Below, one piece after another: positions 55,734 through 64,000 of a stretch of DNA of 64,000 nt. The translations under genes were made by a program, and so were the position numbers. This stretch comes from Sphingomonas sp. (GTDB lineage: Bacteria; Pseudomonadota; Alphaproteobacteria; Sphingomonadales; Sphingomonadaceae), in contig NZ_JAHBZI010000001.1 in assembly GCF_019635515.1 (NCBI RefSeq), positions 1,674,001 to 1,738,000 on the forward strand, read 5' to 3'. A model generated the notes under the pieces. The model was not told where the DNA came from. It was given only the letters and a program-made list of their open reading frames with translations, and did not search any database. The stretch's first letter is position 1; each line of letters begins with the position of its first letter.

Positions 55734-56359
55734 GCTTTGCGCCAGCGCAGGGCGAGCAGCGGGCGGGCGAGCAGCATACCGACAATCAGCCCGCCGATCG
55801 GATCGACGATCGTCACCGAGACCTCGAAGCTCTGCGCGGCGACCGCGAACAGCGCCTGCACGACCAGCCAGAAAAAGGCGAGCACGCCGATCTGCGCCCA
55901 GCGGCTGAGGTTCTGCGGCACCGGCAGGCCGCGCGGCACCCCGTACAGCGTCATATAGGCACCGATCATCGCGAACAGCGACGGCGCGCAGCCGCTGCTG
56001 GGCATGGGCGAGGAGAAGGTCAGCGCCAGCCGCGCCAGCGCACCGCCATAGGCGCCGGCGACGAACAAGATGCCGAGGCCGGCCGGCCCGATCGATTTCT
56101 CGACGAAGCGCCCCGTGATCAGCAGCAGCACGCCATTGAACACCGCCGAGACCACGTCATAGGGCAGGAACGCCGAGGCGAGCGGCGACAGCCAAGAGCG
56201 CAGCGGGTCGGTCTGCCAGGCGCCGGCGGCGAATTCCGCGGGGATGAAGCCGAAGGCCAGCGCCGCCCGCGGCAGCCCAAAGGCCAGCGCCGAGAAGATC
56301 GCCGCGAACGCCAGCAGGGCGATCAGCGCATCGGTGAATCTTCCGCGCGGAAGGTCCAT
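55730..56359 (-). CDS. Rhomboid-family membrane protein lacking catalytic Ser and His
   Basis: The 209-residue protein has the six-helix rhomboid fold with SAVFNGVLLLITGRFVEKSIG (retained Asn of HxxxN), LFVAGAYGGALARL and the late GGLIVGMLLARPLL. The catalytic segment that should read GASG aligns with GCAPSLFAMIGAYM, with Ala at the Ser position. The catalytic His position in the last helix (normally AHIGG) reads VDPIGG. So it is probably a pseudoprotease of iRhom/Derlin type, keeping fold but not activity. It follows greA by 4 bases in an operon. Confidence 0.78.
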   Translation of the reverse strand: MDLPRGRFTDALIALLAFAAIFSALAFGLPRAALAFGFIPAEFAAGAWQTDPLRSWLSPLASAFLPYDVVSAVFNGVLLLITGRFVEKSIGPAGLGILFVAGAYGGALARLALTFSSPMPSSGCAPSLFAMIGAYMTLYGVPRGLPVPQNLSRWAQIGVLAFFWLVVQALFAVAAQSFEVSVTIVDPIGGLIVGMLLARPLLALRWRKA

Positions 56360-56363
56360 CGCG

Positions 56364-56840
56364 TCAGATGAACTCGATCTTCGAGACCAGATAATAGCGG
56401 TCGCCGGCCGGAACCGAGACTTCGACCTCTTCATCGGCCTTGCGCCCGATCAGCGCGCGGCCGATCGGCGAATTATACGAGATGCGGCCCTTGCTGGCAT
56501 CCGCCTCGGTCTCGCCGACGATCTGGTAGCGCAGCGGCTTGTCGTCCTCGTCGAGGAGCGTGACGGTGGCGCCGAACACGACCTTGTCGCCCGAAAGCTC
56601 GCTCGGCTCGATGATCTGGGCACGGCTGAGCTTGCCCTCGATATCGGCGATCGTCGCCTCGTTCTGGCCCTGCTGCTCCTTGGCGGCATGATATTCGGCG
56701 TTTTCGGAAAGGTCGCCATGCGCGCGCGCTTCCTCGATCGCGTCGACAATCAGCGGCCGCTCGGTCTTGAGACGTTTCAGCTCCGCCTGGAGCTTCTCAT
56801 AGCCCTCTTTGAGCATCGGCATCTTGTCGACCGTCGCCAT
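56364..56840 (-). CDS. greA: Transcription elongation factor GreA
   Basis: The 158-residue protein starts [21 protein letters not shown] and has the N-terminal coiled coil with the acidic tip [20 protein letters not shown], and the C-terminal FKBP-like domain ([39 protein letters not shown]). It reactivates backtracked RNA polymerase by stimulating transcript cleavage in the secondary channel. ATG 56840 gives the E. coli length; GTG 56843 is in frame. It lies between carB and the rhomboid gene on the same strand. Confidence 0.95.
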   Translation of the reverse strand: MATVDKMPMLKEGYEKLQAELKRLKTERPLIVDAIEEARAHGDLSENAEYHAAKEQQGQNEATIADIEGKLSRAQIIEPSELSGDKVVFGATVTLLDEDDKPLRYQIVGETEADASKGRISYNSPIGRALIGRKADEEVEVSVPAGDRYYLVSKIEFI

Positions 56841-56918
56841 CACCTACGTCCTTCAATATCCCAGACCCAAGCGTCCCACGTTCGGAACGCCCGCGCACTT
56901 CCATCGATTGGGGGAAGA

Positions 56919-60250
<3,332 letters not shown>

Positions 60251-60251
<1 letters not shown>

Positions 60252-60631
60252 TAGCTACTCTTGCGCTCGATAGTGACCAAGGGCGGCTGCACGAACGTCC
60301 CAAGGCAGTTAAAGCTCTGGTCGGAGAGGCCAGCCAGCCGTACTTCCAACCGCACAATGTCGTCGGCGTCATGCGCGACGCCGTTTGTCTCCAGCTTCCA
60401 CGATTGCAAACCGCATTTCTTGGCAACGAAGACGGCATATCCAGACGCATTTTCGAACTGTGGAGCCGGATCGGGCGGTTGCTGCGTCTGATGCAAACCT
60501 ACCGGCTTAACGTACTGCAGAACGATCAAATCCGCCTTTTTGTGATAGGAGGCATAAAGCCGGCCGCCCACTGCGGCGATCGAGACGACAGCCGCCCCGG
60601 CTGCGAAGGGCCTGAGCCACGCCCGACTCAA
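60251..60631 (-). CDS. Single-pass membrane protein between carA and carB, unknown function
   Basis: From TTG 60631 the 126-residue protein reads [37 protein letters not shown] with one N-terminal membrane helix, then a soluble part with Cys ([24 protein letters not shown]). Its TTG overlaps as TTGA the stop of a carA-like 3' end fragment, and its TAA overlaps the carB ATG. So it was probably coupled between carA and carB before the insertion described at 60628-61210. No family named. Confidence 0.6.
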
Positions 60632-60690
60632 GCCATCATCCCCGCAAACCGCTCGAAAAGATACAGGCTGTCCTGCGGTCCCGGGCTGGC
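60628..60690 (-). pseudogene. Duplicated 3' end of carA (20 codons and stop)
   Basis: On the minus strand this segment encodes [20 protein letters not shown] then TGA, matching the C-terminus of the intact carA (ASPGPQDSLYLFEKFVSNMR) codon for codon over its first 13 residues. At base level 60652-60691 matches 61171-61210 at 36 of 40 positions, offset by 519. Nothing else of carA is present here. It probably marks the original carA end displaced by inserted DNA. Confidence 0.75.
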
Positions 60691-60719
60691 CGTCCGATCC
60701 GCAAGAAGCCCGCGGAAGC

Positions 60720-61136
60720 TCAACGCCGCCTCGGCTCGCGGATCGCCTTGGGGGCCAGCACTTCGGCATCGTCGGGCAGGCTGCGGACGCTGCGGACGTT
60801 CTTCATCGACGCGACCATCACCCGCACCGTCACCGTGCCCAGCTGCCCGTCGCGCGCCTTGTGGAACAGCATCAACTCGTCGGAACGGAAGCCGCCCGGC
60901 GGGAAGGTGTACATGCTCGCCGCTGCCGCGCCGTCGGTCGGACTGATACGGATATGCTCGATCTTGAGCTTGTCGGCCTCCGCGTCGACCTTCGCCACCT
61001 CGGTCTCGTCGCCTTGGGCGATGATGCCGAGCAGCACCAGCGGGGAACGATCGGATTGGCGCTCGACGAAGATCACCTGGCCGCTTTGCATCGGCATGAT
61101 GATCGCGGGCGGTGCGGGGGGAAGATCCAACGGCAT
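60720..61136 (-). CDS. Unknown protein inserted between carA and its old 3' end
   Basis: The 138-residue protein starts MPLDLPPAPPAIIMPMQSGQ and has GQVIFVERQSDRSPLVLLGI, VAKVDAEADKLKIEHIRISP and TVTVRVMVASMKNVRSVRSL. It looks soluble and mixed alpha-beta, without a signal or helix. I do not recognise a family. ATG 61136 lies 1 base after the carA stop. It sits within a 519-base insert bounded by the duplicated carA 3' end. Confidence 0.6.
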   Translation of the reverse strand: MPLDLPPAPPAIIMPMQSGQVIFVERQSDRSPLVLLGIIAQGDETEVAKVDAEADKLKIEHIRISPTDGAAAASMYTFPPGGFRSDELMLFHKARDGQLGTVTVRVMVASMKNVRSVRSLPDDAEVLAPKAIREPRRR

Positions 61137-61137
61137 C

Positions 61138-62337
61138 TCAGCTCTCCTTGCGCATATTGCTTACGAACTTCTCGAACAGATACAGACTATCCTGCGGTCC
61201 CGGGCTAGCCTCAGGGTGATATTGCACCGCGAAGGCGGGCCGGTCGATCAGTTCGAAACCGGCGTTACTGCCGTCGAACAGCGACACATGCGTCTCGCGG
61301 GCATTGGCGGGGAGCGTTTCGCCGAGCACCGCGAAACCATGGTTCATGCTGGTGATCTCGACGGCGCCATCGCTGAGCCGCTTGACCGGATGGTTGGCGC
61401 CGCGATGGCCCTGGAACATCTTGCTGGTCTCAGCCCCCACCGCCAGCGCAATCAGCTGGTGGCCGAGGCAGATGCCGAACACCGGCTTGCCGCTCTCCAG
61501 CATCTGGCGGATCACCGGCACGGCATATTCGGCGGTCGCGGCGGGATCGCCGGGGCCGTTGGAGAGGAAGAAGCCGTCAGGTGCGAAGCTCATCGCCTGC
61601 TCATAGGTCGCGGTGGCTGGGAGGACGGTGACCCTCGCGCCGGCCTGCACCAGATTGCGGAAGATGTTCTTCTTCGAACCGTAATCGATGGCGACGACGT
61701 GAGGTCGATTGTCGGCTACGCCGACGGGCGGGCGGCCATCCTCCCGCCCTTTCCCGCCATAGCCGAAGCCCAGCCGCCACACCCCGCCTTCCCAGCCGAA
61801 ATGGGTCTCGGTGGTGACGGTGATCGCCAGGTCCATGCCCTCCAGTCCGGGCCATTCGCGGGCCATCTGGAGGAGCATCGGAATATCGAACTCGCCGCTC
61901 GGGCTGTGCGCAATGACGCCGTTCGGCGCGCCGCCGGCACGGATGCGGCGGGTCAGCGCGCGGGTGTCGATGCCCGACAGGCCGATGCGGGCGTGCTGCT
62001 TCATCCAGCTATCGAGGTGCTGGTTGCTGCGGAAATTGCTGGGTTCGGTCACATCCTCGCGGACGATCATGCCGAGCGCGTGGGGCTGGTCGGCTTCCAC
62101 ATCGTCAGCATTCGCGCCGACATTGCCGATATGCGGAAAGGTGAAGTTGATGATCTGGCCCGCGAAGCTCGGGTCGGTCATGATCTCCTGATAGCCGGTC
62201 ATCGCGGTATGGAAGCACACCTCGCCGACCGCCTGCCCCTCTGCGCCGAAGCCGCGGCCCCACACCACGTCTCCGCTGGCCAGGACCAATACGCCGGTCG
62301 CTCCTGCAGGCACGGGATAGGGATTGGCGTCGGCCAT
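61138..62337 (-). CDS. carA: Carbamoyl phosphate synthase small subunit
   Basis: The 399-residue protein starts MADANPYPVPAGATGVLVLASGD and has the N-terminal domain (GYQEIMTDPSFAGQIINFT), and the class I glutamine amidotransferase domain with nucleophile Cys in FGICLGHQLIALA and His-Glu in YHPEASPG. It hydrolyses glutamine and passes ammonia to CarB. ATG 62337 is chosen on family N-terminus; ATG 62355 is an upstream alternative. Its C-terminus ASPGPQDSLYLFEKFVSNMRKES follows a sequence that is repeated at 60628-60690. Confidence 0.96.
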   Translation of the reverse strand: MADANPYPVPAGATGVLVLASGDVVWGRGFGAEGQAVGEVCFHTAMTGYQEIMTDPSFAGQIINFTFPHIGNVGANADDVEADQPHALGMIVREDVTEPSNFRSNQHLDSWMKQHARIGLSGIDTRALTRRIRAGGAPNGVIAHSPSGEFDIPMLLQMAREWPGLEGMDLAITVTTETHFGWEGGVWRLGFGYGGKGREDGRPPVGVADNRPHVVAIDYGSKKNIFRNLVQAGARVTVLPATATYEQAMSFAPDGFFLSNGPGDPAATAEYAVPVIRQMLESGKPVFGICLGHQLIALAVGAETSKMFQGHRGANHPVKRLSDGAVEITSMNHGFAVLGETLPANARETHVSLFDGSNAGFELIDRPAFAVQYHPEASPGPQDSLYLFEKFVSNMRKES

Positions 62338-62463
62338 TTCGAAGTGGCGCTCCATAAATGTGGCGGCGATGTCGCTAAGGGGTGGCGGCTAGACCCCCTG
62401 CCCGGTGGCGTCAACCGCCTCGCGGGTCTATCAGCGGCTAATTCCGATTCATCGAGAGAGAAA

Positions 62464-62916
62464 ATGATCCGAGACGATATCAAGGCGGCGCAAATCGAAG
62501 CGATGAAGGCCGGCGACAAGGCCGCGCGCGGCGCGATCAGCCTGATCCAGGCGGCGGTGAAGAACCGCGACATCGAAGAACGCACCAAGGCGCAGCCGAT
62601 GGAGGATGACGCGCTGGTCGTCGAGGTGCTGCAGAAGATGGTCAAGCAGCGCCGCGAATCGATCGAGATGTACACGAAGGGCGGCCGCCAGGAGCTGGCC
62701 GATGCCGAGGCTGCCGAAGTGGCGGTGATCGAGCGGTTCCTGCCGAAGCAGCTGAACGCCGAGGAAACCGCGGCGGCGATCGAGGCGATCAAGGCCGATC
62801 TCGGCGCGAGCGGCATGAAGGACATGGGCCGCGTCATGGCCGAGCTGAAGGCGCGCCATGCGACCGAGCTGGATATGAGCAAGGCGAGCGCCGCGGTGAA
62901 GGCGGCGCTGAGCTGA
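62464..62916 (+). CDS. yqeY: GatB/YqeY domain protein
   Basis: The 150-residue protein starts MIRDDIKAAQIEAMKAGDKAARGAISLIQ and has the GatB/YqeY tail-domain pattern (VLQKMVKQRRESIEMYTKGG, VIERFLPKQLNAEE, MGRVMAELKARHATELDMSK). The domain is related to the tRNA-binding end of GatB; the free-standing form has no fixed role but is often next to dnaG and rpoD in alphaproteobacteria. Its stop overlaps the next start by one base. Confidence 0.9.
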   Translation: MIRDDIKAAQIEAMKAGDKAARGAISLIQAAVKNRDIEERTKAQPMEDDALVVEVLQKMVKQRRESIEMYTKGGRQELADAEAAEVAVIERFLPKQLNAEETAAAIEAIKADLGASGMKDMGRVMAELKARHATELDMSKASAAVKAALS

Positions 62917-63398
62917 TGAACGACGAGGCGCCTGACTCTGCGCTCCCCCTCCCTTCCAAGGGAGGGGGCCGGGGGGTGGGTGCTTCGTTATCACAGAGCA
63001 AGCAGCGGATGCGGGCATTCGCCAAGGAACTGCGCCACAATCCGACGCCGATGGAGGAGAGGCTGTGGCAGCGCCTGCGCGCGTCACAGCTTGAGGGGCT
63101 CAAGTTCCGATTCCAGCACACGATCGAGCCGTGCATCGTCGACTTCTGTTGTGCGCGAATTGGTCTGGTGGTTGAGGTCGATGGCGACACACACAACGCC
63201 GACAAGGATCGGGACCGCGATATCGGGCTTGGCCAACTGGGTTATACGGTGGTGCGTTTTACCAATCATGAGGTCGTGACCAACATTGACGGCGTACTTG
63301 AGACGATAGTGGCTCGGGCGCGTGATCCTGGCGTGCGTCAATGGAATCGAGGGGTCACCCACCCCCCGACCCCCTCCCTTGGAAGGGAGGGGGAGTAA
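62916..63398 (+). CDS. DUF559 Vsr-like endonuclease-domain protein
   Basis: The frame encodes 160 residues, but the first 31 and the last 13 read through the flanking repeat arms. The core from about MRAFAKELRHNPTPMEERLW (ATG 63009) has the DUF559 motifs LRASQLEGLKFRFQHTI, IVDFCCARIGLVVEVDGDTH (acidic/E-x-D of a PD-(D/E)XK nuclease), and LGYTVVRFTNHEVVTN. DUF559 is related to the Vsr mismatch nick endonuclease. The gene is wedged between yqeY and dnaG, normally neighbours. The true start could be 62916, coupled to yqeY, or 63009. Confidence 0.82.
   Translation: MNDEAPDSALPLPSKGGGRGVGASLSQSKQRMRAFAKELRHNPTPMEERLWQRLRASQLEGLKFRFQHTIEPCIVDFCCARIGLVVEVDGDTHNADKDRDRDIGLGQLGYTVVRFTNHEVVTNIDGVLETIVARARDPGVRQWNRGVTHPPTPSLGREGE
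62943..63395. repeat. 40-bp inverted repeat bounding the DUF559 gene
   Basis: Left arm 62943-62982 and right arm 63356-63395 are inverted copies with a single mismatch in 40 bases; each contains CCCTCCCTTCCAAGGGAGGG followed by a GGGGGGTGGG block. They face each other across the whole DUF559 coding region. Each arm is itself partly palindromic around TTCCAAGGGA. The arms lie inside the reading frame at both ends. Confidence 0.85.
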
Positions 63399-63399
63399 A

Positions 63400-64000
63400 G
63401 TGTCCCTCACCCCCGCCTTTCTCGACGAGCTTCGCGCGCGCACGCATCTGTCCGGCCTGATCGCTAAAACGGTGAAGCTGCAAAAGGCCGGGCGGGAATA
63501 TCGCGCCTGCTGTCCTTTCCATAACGAGAAGACACCGAGCTTCTACGTCAACGACGACAAGGGCTTCTACCACTGCTTCGGCTGCTCGGCGCATGGCGAT
63601 GCGATCCGCTGGATGACCGATCAGCGGGGGCTGCCGTTCATCGATGCGGTCAAGGAACTGGCGCAGGCGGCGGGCATGGAGATGCCCGAGCAGGATCGTC
63701 GTTCGGCCGAGCGCGCCCAGCAGGCCAAGGGGCTGCACGAGGCGATGGACGAAGCCGCGCGGTGGTTCGCTGAGCGGTTGCAGGGGATCGAGGGTGCCGA
63801 GGCGCGGGCGGCGCTCAAGAAGCGTGGCGTCAGCGAGGAAGTGGCGCGGGCGTTCGGCATGGGGTTCGCCCCGGATTCGCGGGGCAAGCTCAAGGACGCG
63901 CTCAAGGCGTTTGGCGATCCGATGCTGGTCGAGGCCGGATTGCTGATCGCGGTCGACAACAAGGAGCCGTACGACCGGTTCAGGGGCCGGCTGATGATCC
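63400..64000 (+). CDS. dnaG: DNA primase, 3' truncated by window edge
   Basis: From GTG 63400 the protein reads MSLTPAFLDELRARTHLSGL and has the zinc-binding CPFHNEKTPSFYV, FHCFGCSAHGDAIRWM (CHC2 type), then the start of the polymerase core up to the window end (DRFRGRLMI). DnaG makes RNA primers for replication. The ribosome site GGGGGAG 4 bases before the GTG is supplied by the right arm of the DUF559 inverted repeat. The rest of the gene lies outside the window. Confidence 0.93.
   Translation, partial: MSLTPAFLDELRARTHLSGLIAKTVKLQKAGREYRACCPFHNEKTPSFYVNDDKGFYHCFGCSAHGDAIRWMTDQRGLPFIDAVKELAQAAGMEMPEQDRRSAERAQQAKGLHEAMDEAARWFAERLQGIEGAEARAALKKRGVSEEVARAFGMGFAPDSRGKLKDALKAFGDPMLVEAGLLIAVDNKEPYDRFRGRLMI

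Noticed and set aside
60748..62463. Long N-terminal extension of yqeY
   Set aside because: It is an antisense reading of carA and the inserted gene; the YqeY domain begins at 62464 with its own ribosome site.

Overview
The window reads as chromosome of a high-GC alphaproteobacterium, most likely a Sphingomonas or close sphingomonad. Supporting this are a PopZ-type DUF2497 gene beside tolC, pcm and valS, a pyruvate dehydrogenase E1-beta with its own lipoyl domain, a DUF4170 gene, the yqeY-dnaG junction, and many short paired palindromes of the CCGGCGAAAGCCGG kind typical of this group. No rRNA, CRISPR array, complete prophage or IS transposase is visible.

Layout. 1-3.6 kb: arginine succinyltransferase catabolism (M20 hydrolase, astA, astB) with a divergent SMR/Gdx exporter. 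3.7-7.4 kb: a small membrane protein, a histidine-kinase-like protein lacking its phospho-accepting His, a TetR regulator with a divergent NTF2-like and monooxygenase operon. 7.4-13.6 kb: tRNA-Arg(ACG), a lipoprotein, an MFS/spermidine-synthase fusion, two GNATs, hemB and a PEP-CTERM protein. 13.7-21.6 kb: valS, an S9 peptidase, popZ-like, tolC, pcm. 21.8-28.5 kb: tRNA-Cys, cysS, secreted and lipoproteins, a 2-hydroxyacid dehydrogenase, three tandem paralogous secreted proteins, rnk. 28.8-30.4 kb: a class II DAHP synthase carrying an N-terminal helix-turn-helix domain. 30.5-34.2 kb: an AT-richer accessory island with four unrecognised envelope-type genes and a tandemly duplicated small HTH gene, one copy broken. 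34.2-38.8 kb: an FAD oxidoreductase, rluE, DUF488, a YhhN protein, trmFO. 38.9-44.1 kb: an accessory locus with a DNA-binding/kinase/TPR fusion facing an operon of lipoproteins. 44.3-48.9 kb: EF-hand protein, phytoene-synthase-like protein, three Tad-pilus TadG/TadE proteins. 49-53.4 kb: pdhB, pdhA, ftsB-like, eno. 53.5-55.0 kb: four overlapping genes for small membrane-associated proteins. 55.2-55.5 kb: a striking nested inverted-repeat element. 55.5-62.3 kb: DUF4170, a degenerate rhomboid, greA, carB, and carA with extra DNA inserted at the carA 3' end. 62.5-64 kb: yqeY, a DUF559 nuclease gene bounded by a near-perfect 40-bp inverted repeat, and the start of dnaG.

Housekeeping functions dominate: arginine degradation, heme and aromatic amino acid entry steps, carbamoyl phosphate, two aminoacyl-tRNA synthetases, tRNA/rRNA modification, glycolysis and the PDH complex. 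The accessory interest lies in the small insertions between these genes, especially the nested repeat at 55.17-55.50 kb, the DUF559 cassette, the carA 3'-end duplication, the HTH-DAHP synthase fusion and the kinase-regulator locus.
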